Source: a virus. Taken from it: a stretch of 20,150 nt of DNA. Of this stretch, positions 1 to 7,606 are shown in pieces. Location of the stretch: positions 1 through 20,150 of the IMG/VR virus record IMGVR_UViG_3300009702_000096, one strand, 5' to 3'. A program made the translations under genes and the position numbers. How positions within the stretch are numbered: the stretch's first letter is position 1; each line of letters starts with the position of its first letter. The notes under the pieces are model-generated. The model saw nothing but the letters and a program-made list of their open reading frames with translations. It was not told the DNA's origin and made no database searches.

Positions 1-60
1 CTGGGTCGGCTGCGGCTGGGTCGGCTGCGGCTGGGTCGGCTGCGGCTGGGTCGGCTGCGA
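1..60. repeat. 15-bp tandem repeat, 4 units
   Basis: The unit ctgggtcggctgcgg is repeated at 1-15, 16-30 and 31-45 exactly, and at 46-60 with only the last base changed. Read on the minus strand it encodes the pentapeptide QPTQP in frame. Since 15 is a multiple of 3, copy-number change would lengthen or shorten the linker without breaking the frame. The array reaches the window edge, so its full size is unknown. Confidence 0.95.
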
Positions 61-1350
61 CTGAGTGAGTCGCCCAGTCAGTTGCGCGAGCATCGACTGC
101 TTCATCTGCTCCTGAACCGGGGTTACGGTGGGAGTAGATTGAATCGCTTGTACCTTGTGCTCAACATTATCACTGCGGAATAACGGATTGTTTCTCAATT
201 GAGTAATAAACTGCTTCCGCTCTTCATTCTGCTGTGCGGTAGAGACCGCCTTACCCGCCGCTGCCGCCTTTATAGCATCCACCTGATCTGGTAGATCGAA
301 GGAATCTTCGAATGTTGGAGTCGAGACCGGAGCCACCTGGTCAGGGGTAGGTTGTCCAGCAGCTCCTCCCGGGGCCTCCCCGGCAATTTTCGACAGCCCA
401 CCGGCGATACCACCTACAGCGCCGCCGGTGATACCACCTAGCGCTGCGCCGGTAAGGGCACGGCTAGCGACACCTTTAGTGATGTCTTGGCCTAGTCCTA
501 GGTTCACGCCTGCTTTAGTCGACCCCTCTTCCACGGCTTCGCCTGGAGCTTCTGCGGCTACCCCAGTGGCCACCCGCCCGAGAACACTCTGCCCTGACCG
601 TAGATTACCCAGTTTCTCAAGTTGTGGGCCAATGACCGCGCCTGAGACGAACCCACCGGCGCCCGCGACCCGCGCAGCGGTAGCCGCTGCCTGATCCGCC
701 TCCTGTGGGCTCATACCCGACTGCAGCGCGGCCTGTCGAGCCTCATCGGCTGCGCTACCTGCGTTCAAGGCACCGATAGTCGTCCCGAACCCGCCGCGAG
801 TGGCCAGTTTTTCAGCCCTCTGCTGGGCGGCGATCTGAGCAGCTGTACGTTCCGCAGCAGGAGTCGCTAGTACGGTTCTGAGCGTAGGGCTCAAGGCTCG
901 CAGCCCTTTAGCTACCAGCCCACCCCCAGCAAAAGTAGGTACGAATGACCCTAAAGACTGCGCGACTTGTAACCCTACGCCACGAGCAGATGCATTGGGG
1001 TTGATTTGTAGGTCACTCAGCGAATTACCTTGGATCAACGGTTCAGCCATGGCTCGCTGTGACTCTGGAGAAATACCCTGCTCGATGCCCTGCGATACCC
1101 GGCGTAGTCCTCTAGCGATTGGATTGGACTGCCCTAAGACCAATGACGTAGGGGATTCCGCAATATCTGCTGCGCCACCTACTGCCCCAGACACCACTGC
1201 GCGTCCGATATCTCCTACAAAATTGGACTGAGGGGCAGCTGATGGGACGCTCGTGAATTTGAGCCGCTTACCAGGCGAGGTGGATGGTGAAGTATTCGAT
1301 GTTTGCGTTGTCTCCTTGGAATCAGGAGAGACCGATACCCAGCGAACCAT
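1..1350 (-). CDS. Large Ala/Gly-rich virion protein, N-terminal 450 codons (cut by window edge)
   Basis: The frame is open for 450 codons from the ATG at 1350 to base 1 with no stop, so the 3' end lies outside the window. The start overlaps the upstream stop by one base (TAATG), with a GAGGG Shine-Dalgarno. The N-terminal 40 residues are Ser/Thr/Pro-rich. A long Ala/Gly-rich part follows, with small-residue hydrophobic stretches such as ALGGITGGAVGGIAGG near residue 310 preceded by an EAPGEAVEEG segment. It ends in the repeat QPTQP. Gly-zipper stretches after a helical EAVEEG-like segment are typical of very large internal or ejected phage virion proteins, including polyvalent DarB-like ones. 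This role is inferred; no catalytic domain is visible in the part present. Its place after the adsorption genes fits an ejected protein. Confidence 0.85.
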   Translation of the reverse strand, partial: MVRWVSVSPDSKETTQTSNTSPSTSPGKRLKFTSVPSAAPQSNFVGDIGRAVVSGAVGGAADIAESPTSLVLGQSNPIARGLRRVSQGIEQGISPESQRAMAEPLIQGNSLSDLQINPNASARGVGLQVAQSLGSFVPTFAGGGLVAKGLRALSPTLRTVLATPAAERTAAQIAAQQRAEKLATRGGFGTTIGALNAGSAADEARQAALQSGMSPQEADQAAATAARVAGAGGFVSGAVIGPQLEKLGNLRSGQSVLGRVATGVAAEAPGEAVEEGSTKAGVNLGLGQDITKGVASRALTGAALGGITGGAVGGIAGGLSKIAGEAPGGAAGQPTPDQVAPVSTPTFEDSFDLPDQVDAIKAAAAGKAVSTAQQNEERKQFITQLRNNPLFRSDNVEHKVQAIQSTPTVTPVQEQMKQSMLAQLTGRLTQSQPTQPQPTQPQPTQPQPTQ

Positions 1351-2825
1351 TAGCGTCCCTCAGTAAGTGTTTGTACATTCCCCTGTTTATCCCGAATGAC
1401 CCCGTTGTCATCGATGATTGAGCCCGGAGGCAACAATGGAAACCCAAACTGAGCCAACCATTGATTGAGCGCATCTACCCGATCGCTCCCGGCGTTGTTA
1501 AATATCGACGATGGAATTCCCGCCGCCAACGCTGAGGCTACCTGAGAGACAGCAGTCTTGTCTGGGACGAACTTCCCATTCTCGTCCCGGCTGCCCTGTA
1601 CAGGAAGCGTAACGGGGTTCCCTTTGTCATTTATGACGCCTGGGAGCGGGAGTTTAAGCGTCTCCGCCTTACTTGGATTCTGCTTAGTGGCCAGTTGACT
1701 ACCTAACAGGTTCAAGTCTTGCCCACGTAGGGTGGCCGCAGTATTTGCTTGGTTATTCTGTGCCCCCAATGCGGTTCTAAGTAGATCTATCCCTTGCTGC
1801 CTACGGAACTTATCTCCTGGAGTGCCTTCACGATTGACCAACCCGAACCCTCGCCGCAACACCGCATCGATGGGACTCACCTGGGTTTGTGTCGGGGGAG
1901 GCGTAGTGCCATCTGCGGCGTCCAACAGCCGTCGTGCTCTAGCAGTATCCCCAGCAGCAGCCGCCCTTTGTGCTTCAGATAGCAAGTCGAACTTCGCCGA
2001 GTTTTCCGAGAAATTCTGAGAGTCCTGCGGGCTCAATACAGTCAGGGTCCCACCTCCAGGAGTGCCTACCGCGAACGGACCGTTCTCCGGCAGCGGTCCT
2101 CTGTTAAGCCCCTGAGCGACGGCTCGCATCCCTTGCCCAACGGTTCGCCCTTGATCGACTTCCCCAGGGAGCCCCCCTCGCCCCTGGTTGATGGTGTCAT
2201 TCTGATTCCCCTGGAATCGAATGAAGTTTCCGTTCCCAAAGTTCACCCCGGTACCTGTGGGGTTCACTGTGGCAGAGGGCTCGGTCACTACTGGAGCCGT
2301 GGGAGTTTGCGGGTTCGTCGTGGGAGTTTGCGGAGTGAGCCCAGCTACTTGCTGGAAGTCAGGATTATTACGCAGGGCAGGATTAAACACCTGTTCACGA
2401 GTAACGGGCGCGCCGTTCTTCAGGATGTTTAGCTCTCGTCCTATGGAGTCTACGCTCTGTATGGCCGCAGGGATTATATTGGTCGAGGTGAAGTCTCTTG
2501 CACGTTGTAAGCCTCGTCCTACACTTCTGGGGATCTCACCGAGGAGGTTTCCAAGTGCCCCAGACGCTTGCGCTGCCAACTTCACAGGGTTTTCCACTGG
2601 CCCCCCGTGTTCTCTGAGCGACCTTTGGATCAACCTCGTAGAACGATTGGGGCTAAATCCCGCAGGTGGCGGAGTGGGCGCCCGCGTCGGACCTCCGATA
2701 TGAATGGTGCCATCCGGTTTGATTTTGACCTGGGGTGTGTTTTGAGGGTTCGTAGTAACCCCGGTTTGCCCCGCTTGGGTGCGGAATTGGTTACGTTTCA
2801 GTCCAAATTGTGGTTCTTGCGCCAT
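1350..2825 (-). CDS. Low-complexity virion-associated protein, unknown function
   Basis: This 491-residue protein is not recognised. The N-terminal 60 residues are rich in Gln, Asn, Thr and Pro. A basic helical part follows (RSTRLIQRSLREHGG, about residues 61-75). Asn/Gln/Gly/Thr-rich sequence fills about 155-260. An Ala/Arg helix (AQRAAAAGDTARARRLLDAA) lies near 285-304, and a Pro/Val/Asn-rich C-terminal part ends in QTLTEGR. No signal peptide or membrane segment is apparent. The start has a good Shine-Dalgarno (GAGGA, 7 bases upstream), and the stop overlaps the next ATG. Its place between a coiled-coil protein and a large Ala/Gly-rich protein suggests an internal or tail-associated virion component, but this rests on context only. 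Confidence 0.8.
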   Translation of the reverse strand: MAQEPQFGLKRNQFRTQAGQTGVTTNPQNTPQVKIKPDGTIHIGGPTRAPTPPPAGFSPNRSTRLIQRSLREHGGPVENPVKLAAQASGALGNLLGEIPRSVGRGLQRARDFTSTNIIPAAIQSVDSIGRELNILKNGAPVTREQVFNPALRNNPDFQQVAGLTPQTPTTNPQTPTAPVVTEPSATVNPTGTGVNFGNGNFIRFQGNQNDTINQGRGGLPGEVDQGRTVGQGMRAVAQGLNRGPLPENGPFAVGTPGGGTLTVLSPQDSQNFSENSAKFDLLSEAQRAAAAGDTARARRLLDAADGTTPPPTQTQVSPIDAVLRRGFGLVNREGTPGDKFRRQQGIDLLRTALGAQNNQANTAATLRGQDLNLLGSQLATKQNPSKAETLKLPLPGVINDKGNPVTLPVQGSRDENGKFVPDKTAVSQVASALAAGIPSSIFNNAGSDRVDALNQWLAQFGFPLLPPGSIIDDNGVIRDKQGNVQTLTEGR

Positions 2826-2834
2826 GATGATTCC

Positions 2835-4745
2835 TCAGGCAGTAATTTCTTCAATGGTTGCTTCGTGAGCGATTGCGTTCATGGACCCAAGCGCACTGCC
2901 AGCAACCTGAGCAGCCACGTTCGCGGCTGACGTAGCAGCTTCGGTATTGGCTTTGACACTTTCAAGAAACAGCTGCGTTTGCTTCACAAACAACTCCAGG
3001 TTAGACCTGAAAGCCTCTGCGCTGGCATTAACCTCTGAGTTAAATCCAGCAGTTTGCGCGTCGTACATCTGAACTTTTGCCTCATTGACCGCTTTGAGCC
3101 TGGCTACATCGGCTTTGAATTTCTCCACATCCGCCGAGTATTTAAGCCCTTCTGTTTTTAGCTGGGCTTCAAACTTCTGTAGTTGCGCTTGGAACTTCTC
3201 AGTCACTGCCCGGTTATACGCAGCCTCACTGTTGAGAACAGCTACCCCTGCGTCCAACTTGGCTTTCTCTGCGTCGATCTGAGTCTGATACGCCCTCACT
3301 TGCTCAGTGTATGCGGTCACCTTAGCGGTATCCCCAGCAAGAGAGGCTTCATAGGCTTTCAGTTCTAGCTCCTTACTTTGAACCTTCGTCCCGTAGGCTC
3401 TTACCTGGCTTTCAAAAATATTTACCTTCAGCTGTTCTAACTTAGCTCTTGTGTTAATAGCTTCAAGTTTCTTAGAATAGATATCTACAAGGGATTGTTG
3501 AGCGTCTATACGAGCCTTCCACGCATCTACTGCTATCTGCTCTGCCGATTTCTTTGTTCGTTCAGCCTCCAACTCTATTTTGAACGCCTCCAAATCCGCT
3601 AACGCTGCTTTCAGCCGGGTATCGTATACTTCTGCCTCTACACGTAGCACCTCTGCCTCTGCTCTATACCTATCCAGGTATAACTTGAACATATCGGTTA
3701 TCATCGAGGCAAAGGTCTTCGCGTCTTCTATCGCTTGACTATATAGTGTCGCATGAGCCTGGAAAAATCCAAGCGCCGCCGACCATACTGCTTGACGAAG
3801 CTGACCGGATAGATTCATACAGAACTGCAGGTGTTGGATTTCTATCTTGGTGCGCTCTATGGCGGTCTCTGCAGCAAACTCAGCATTACGGTTCGCTGCA
3901 TCTCGTGAAGACGCTCGCAAAGCTTCATGCATCGCCCCTGGAGGGGCTACGAATCCGCGCTTGGCGAACTCAGCCACTGCTGTAGCTTGTTGTGCCTGGC
4001 TCTCTGCCACTACCCGGTTCCGTCCTCGGTCGAAAATCCGCTGCTCAATGGAATCAGGCAACACGGTGCCATCTAACCCCTCGCTGATACGCTTCTCTAG
4101 TTTGCTCATAGCAGCGTTATACTCAGGGATGTATTGATTCACCCATCCATCTACCAGGTTGTCTACGAAGTTCGCTACTTGAGGAAGGACCGATGCACGC
4201 CGAGACGCATAGTCTTGGGCAGGGTTGATATCTCCCGGGGCCGTCCCAGTGAATATCGCATCGAATGTTGGGACCGTGGGCCTCGGAGTTGCCCGCAGGT
4301 TCAGCTGGGACACTTCTGGCGCAACCGGAATATCAATCGTAGGGGCGTCCGGCACTACGAAGTTCGTGTTCACGGTTGGGCTGCTCGGAGCCGGAGGAAG
4401 ATCCAGAGATGGCTTGGTCTGCTGGAACAGCGCGCTGGTATCTAATGCATTCGGAGGAGTGATGCTAGATATAGACGAGCTACTAGGCGCAGGGGAGATG
4501 GGTATAAACGTAGGGTCCGGTATACTCGCTGTTGGAGGTGTATACGACCCAGTAAACGCAGGTACTGAAGTATCGAAGTTAGGCGGCTTTGGAGCAGTAG
4601 GCGTAGTAAACTGCGCAGGAGCATTAGAGTTATTGAGTTGAGTAAACGTCGCAATCTGTCCCAGCAACCTATGAGCGTCGTCTACAAACTGTGTTGCAGT
4701 CTGTTTAGCCGTATTGAAAAACGCAGTGGTGTCTACCGTAGTCAT
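2835..4745 (-). CDS. Proline-rich plus coiled-coil virion protein
   Basis: This 636-residue protein has a clear two-part build. Residues about 40-175 are Pro/Thr/Ser-rich and look extended. From about 180 to 600 the sequence is almost all helix-forming, with long Ala/Glu/Lys/Gln stretches such as KAALADLEAFKIELEAE and FQAQLQKFEAQLKTEG, which predicts long coiled coils. The boundary part (about 210-275) has the pattern LEKRISEGLDG, then IFDRGRNR, then FAKRGFVAPPGA. I recall this pattern from conserved structural proteins of many short-tailed phages. A short Ala/Gly-rich tail ends the protein. It begins with an ATGA overlap on the upstream gene and a GAGGA Shine-Dalgarno. A rod-like tail or internal virion component is inferred; the exact position in the particle is unknown. 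Confidence 0.85.
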   Translation of the reverse strand: MTTVDTTAFFNTAKQTATQFVDDAHRLLGQIATFTQLNNSNAPAQFTTPTAPKPPNFDTSVPAFTGSYTPPTASIPDPTFIPISPAPSSSSISSITPPNALDTSALFQQTKPSLDLPPAPSSPTVNTNFVVPDAPTIDIPVAPEVSQLNLRATPRPTVPTFDAIFTGTAPGDINPAQDYASRRASVLPQVANFVDNLVDGWVNQYIPEYNAAMSKLEKRISEGLDGTVLPDSIEQRIFDRGRNRVVAESQAQQATAVAEFAKRGFVAPPGAMHEALRASSRDAANRNAEFAAETAIERTKIEIQHLQFCMNLSGQLRQAVWSAALGFFQAHATLYSQAIEDAKTFASMITDMFKLYLDRYRAEAEVLRVEAEVYDTRLKAALADLEAFKIELEAERTKKSAEQIAVDAWKARIDAQQSLVDIYSKKLEAINTRAKLEQLKVNIFESQVRAYGTKVQSKELELKAYEASLAGDTAKVTAYTEQVRAYQTQIDAEKAKLDAGVAVLNSEAAYNRAVTEKFQAQLQKFEAQLKTEGLKYSADVEKFKADVARLKAVNEAKVQMYDAQTAGFNSEVNASAEAFRSNLELFVKQTQLFLESVKANTEAATSAANVAAQVAGSALGSMNAIAHEATIEEITA

Positions 4746-5215
4746 ATTTTCCTCGACAATACATCCACCAAAAATTCTACCCCATCAAGCTTTAAAGGCT
4801 CCCCGTCGAGATTACGAAACGCGAACTGCCAGTAATGTCCCTGTAACCCTTTAGGCATCTGTACCCGCTGAGCACCTTTATCGCTGAGATATAGCCCCTG
4901 GCTTTTTTTGTCTACATCCGTATCCACAAAGACTCTAGATGGTGTAGATAAATAACTATATAGTACTCGCTTTTTATGCTTAGTATCGAAATTTGTAGGA
5001 TGCAGTTTAGCTGCCGCCTGAATAGCTACCCCGGCGTCGGTCTCGCCTCCTAAAGTATACTCCTTGGTACGAGTCAGCCCTAGGTATTCTCCGTTGAAAA
5101 ACACAACCCAATTGAAGGGATAATTAGTAAATGTAGTAGTTTCCCCAACCTTCAAATTAGTTACGTAAGTAATCGGAGGTGCGGACGGACTACTTAGGGT
5201 TGCAATAAGCCTCAT
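4742..5215 (-). CDS. Small beta-rich virion protein, probable tail or fibre accessory
   Basis: This 157-residue protein begins with a Pro/Thr segment and then alternates polar and hydrophobic residues, suggesting beta sheet. The C-terminal third, with HYWQFAFRNLDGEPLKLDG then FLVDVLSRKI, resembles the end of the C-terminal domain of phage tail proteins that finish with a similar N-x-DG and LSR pattern. It may be a separate polypeptide carrying a domain that is fused in other phages. It overlaps the upstream 609-residue gene (ATGA, 4 bases) and the downstream coiled-coil gene (ATGA), so the three are probably translationally coupled. The function is not established. Confidence 0.8.
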   Translation of the reverse strand: MRLIATLSSPSAPPITYVTNLKVGETTTFTNYPFNWVVFFNGEYLGLTRTKEYTLGGETDAGVAIQAAAKLHPTNFDTKHKKRVLYSYLSTPSRVFVDTDVDKKSQGLYLSDKGAQRVQMPKGLQGHYWQFAFRNLDGEPLKLDGVEFLVDVLSRKI

Positions 5216-7041
5216 ATCGGTAACCTAATAATAGCTTGCCCCCAAGAGGTATGCAGCACGGGCAGCGTTCCTTGGAAATTCATTAACTCAGAGGTGCTAG
5301 TCTCCGCTAAGGTACTGATGGATGGCAACACCAGAGTACCATTCATTATACTACCAGTCGATGCAGCAGACCCCAGGGTAGGCGTCGAAAGGATAATCTG
5401 ACCGTACCCGCCGCCGTTGCTCTCACCCATTACCAACCTGGGGAGAGTCCCATGCGCCTCTGCCAGGAAGGTGCCTGTAATATGCCCAGATACAGTCGCC
5501 TTGGGTAGGTTTACTATGGCTTCGCCAGTATCCCCCCAAGGAGAGGTACCGGTGCTAGTCAGGGTGAGCGTCGGCAGAGACGCAGTGGTATCCACCCCAC
5601 TGTACGCCTGCAAAGAAACCTGTGAAGATATCCTCGCGGTCGCATACCCTATGTCTCCACTAATAGCCGCCCCATCCAGCGTAGGCTTAGGAATGGCGGT
5701 GACAAGCAGATTATCTGCAGGGATGAACTGATACTTGGTGTAAGCCTCACTCAGAAGAGGAGACAGTACAGCCGAACCTTCGGCGTACCCTGCTTTGCCA
5801 CCGAGAGAATAGACGGCAGGGAACTCCGCCGTCCCCGACCCGGTTATCTTCGATGTGCCGGTATCTGCTGCCGTAATTGGTGGGAACGTAGCTATCGCCC
5901 CACCTACAACGGTCGGAGGAAGAAGATCCTGTCTTCCTACGACCTGCGCGGCTCTCATAACCGCGCGGCCTACTCCTTTGACTCCTGAGAACCCACGAGC
6001 CTCTAATGCGTTTAGCCCCGTCCGTCCACTACGAACCGAAGAACCAGACGTTGTAGTCGGGGCCGATAGAGACATCCCGATATTCGCGCTGTCTGCTCCA
6101 ACGGAGAAAAACGTAGGGAAGATGCTTTGCCCCGAGGTCTCTTGACGACCTGATGCAGAACCTGCCTGTAGAGGAGCGGCCCGCGCAAGCCCAACCCCTC
6201 CGGACGCGGAGGCTGCTCCTAGTGCGTCGAGCCCAAAGAACGCGGCGGACCCAGCCCCCCAGTTAGCGGGAAGAGAAACGAACCCCGCAGTAGTGATCTC
6301 GTCTCCAGGAGCGTAGAGAGACGAAAGAGTGACCAAGGAGAGAGAAGTGCAAGGACGGCTACTGACATAGACTACAAGGCCATTCTTGCGGTACTCAATT
6401 ACTTGGTTGCGGCGGGTTATTCCAAAAGTATCGTTGCTGTCATAGGGTATGTAGAGACCAGCGACTGCCCTGCCGGATTCAATTACTCGTGCGTAACCCT
6501 TAGAGATATAGAAGCCATACTCTATCTCGCTAGGAGCTATCCAAGTAATTCTTGTCGGGTCAGATAACCCAGTAGCTACCTGTATAGAGGCTGCGGTAAC
6601 CTGGAACGTATAGGCGACGTCTCCGAATAGTTCTAAAGAAGACCGTCCACCCGTGTCCCATGCAAACCTAAGTTCGGCAAGTGCGTCCCGTAGAGACTTC
6701 GAAGGAAGTACAGAAAACGGCAGAGTATACGCAGTGGAGATTAGCGCGTATGTAGAAGATGGATTCCCAAATAGTTTGAGCCCGGTCAACGAAGAAGTAG
6801 ATGAAGCGAGCGGCCCAATCGGGTACCAAAACGGGATGTCTAAGGTTACATCATAGATGGACCTCCCAATAGGCGAAATAACCTGGTCTATACGAATCGG
6901 ATGGATCGGCGTCGAAATGAGGGACGTATACGTACCAGAGAACGGCGCGGGTGCGTACCGAGAAGTAATAGTCGGCGTACCCGCAACCGGGGTGGCTACA
7001 GCTGGCGCGGGGGGATTGTATGGCTTAGTCAAATACGGCAT
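5212..7041 (-). CDS. Tail/fibre protein with jelly-roll-like domain and about 20-residue LP repeats
   Basis: The 609-residue product starts with a Pro/Ala-rich leader (residues 1-35). Residues about 60-255 look like a lectin-type beta sandwich; the stretch FGITRRNQVIEYRKNGLVVY (206-225) followed by SLYAPGDEI has the pattern of jelly-roll or SPRY-like domains in phage host-binding proteins. From about 255 to 609 there are repeated small-residue segments with LP or FP roughly every 19-23 residues (clear cases at 386, 407, 489, 512, 533, 572, 593 and 607), separated by Gly/Ser/Thr-rich turns. This looks like a beta repeat. A host-binding fibre or spike role is inferred from these features and from neighbouring adaptor-like genes. 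The start lies after an 85-base gap with a weak GGGGG Shine-Dalgarno. Confidence 0.85.
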   Translation of the reverse strand: MPYLTKPYNPPAPAVATPVAGTPTITSRYAPAPFSGTYTSLISTPIHPIRIDQVISPIGRSIYDVTLDIPFWYPIGPLASSTSSLTGLKLFGNPSSTYALISTAYTLPFSVLPSKSLRDALAELRFAWDTGGRSSLELFGDVAYTFQVTAASIQVATGLSDPTRITWIAPSEIEYGFYISKGYARVIESGRAVAGLYIPYDSNDTFGITRRNQVIEYRKNGLVVYVSSRPCTSLSLVTLSSLYAPGDEITTAGFVSLPANWGAGSAAFFGLDALGAASASGGVGLARAAPLQAGSASGRQETSGQSIFPTFFSVGADSANIGMSLSAPTTTSGSSVRSGRTGLNALEARGFSGVKGVGRAVMRAAQVVGRQDLLPPTVVGGAIATFPPITAADTGTSKITGSGTAEFPAVYSLGGKAGYAEGSAVLSPLLSEAYTKYQFIPADNLLVTAIPKPTLDGAAISGDIGYATARISSQVSLQAYSGVDTTASLPTLTLTSTGTSPWGDTGEAIVNLPKATVSGHITGTFLAEAHGTLPRLVMGESNGGGYGQIILSTPTLGSAASTGSIMNGTLVLPSISTLAETSTSELMNFQGTLPVLHTSWGQAIIRLPI

Positions 7042-7126
7042 ATAAAACCCCCGCTATACAACCACGTGCCTTGGAATGTACCCACCCTCCAAACCTCAAT
7101 GGAGGAGGCCCAGATTCTGAGCATTC
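7042..7126 (-). other. Longest intergenic gap, with a possible hairpin
   Basis: This 85-base gap is the longest in the window. On the minus strand it contains CCTCCA and TGGAGG arms (7086-7091 and 7100-7105) around an 8-base loop. No T tract follows the hairpin, so it is not a convincing terminator. No convincing -35/-10 pair was seen. It could be RNA structure or a remnant of a recombination junction beside the paralogous gene. Confidence 0.4.
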
Positions 7127-7570
7127 TTAGAATGAGGGGATAACAATAGTGAAAAAATCTATAGTCTGAAGGACCCCCACCGTAAGTGACACAGAGGCCA
7201 GGTTCAAATCCGCCACTGCGGTACCCACAGTCCCTTGGATTCTTGGTTCTGTAGTAGATGCCACCCCGGTATCCGTCGCTCCTACGAACCTATAGTACGA
7301 CGCCGTGCCCGTAGCGGTGATTGTTCCAGACCACACTTCTGCAGGGTTCTTGGCCAGAGCCCCGTTGACTGCGGAGGTATCGAACGACAAACCCGTACCA
7401 GTGTTATTGACACTGATGGTAACCAGCAGGTTTGTGCTGGATACAGCATCATCTGCAGTGACCGGGGGTGTTCCAGAATAGATGTTAATAAATCCCCCAG
7501 TCAAGATCGTTTTTAGAGAGCTTGTATCAAGTAGTTGATTACGAAGCCCAGTAGACGTTTTAATAGCCAT
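7127..7570 (-). CDS. Conserved phage virion protein, paralog of the gene at 9895-10353
   Basis: This 147-residue protein belongs to a family I recall from many phage genomes, marked by MAIKTSTGLRNQLLD at the N-terminus, INIYSG, GTGLSFDT, NPAEVW and a C-terminal TID-F-P-F. It is small, rich in Thr, Ser, Gly and Val, with short beta-strand patterns and no cysteine. No enzymatic motif is seen. The family is usually annotated as hypothetical or structural. It lies directly downstream of the 762-residue gene and has a GGAG Shine-Dalgarno 7 bases before the ATG. A role as a small fibre or spike-associated subunit is inferred from context. By hand, about 40 percent of positions match the 152-residue paralog. 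Confidence 0.85.
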   Translation of the reverse strand: MAIKTSTGLRNQLLDTSSLKTILTGGFINIYSGTPPVTADDAVSSTNLLVTISVNNTGTGLSFDTSAVNGALAKNPAEVWSGTITATGTASYYRFVGATDTGVASTTEPRIQGTVGTAVADLNLASVSLTVGVLQTIDFFTIVIPSF

Positions 7571-7606
7571 TAGAAATCTCCATAGTAAGTTATTAATTAC
7601 TGTATC

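Noticed and set aside
1-60. CRISPR-like array
   Set aside because: The 15-bp units are contiguous without spacers and encode an in-frame peptide repeat.
2221-2703. Plus-strand open frame of 160 codons and other plus-strand frames, such as those at 16886-17164 and 17119-17736
   Set aside because: They lie opposite well-supported minus-strand genes and have composition typical of antisense shadows.
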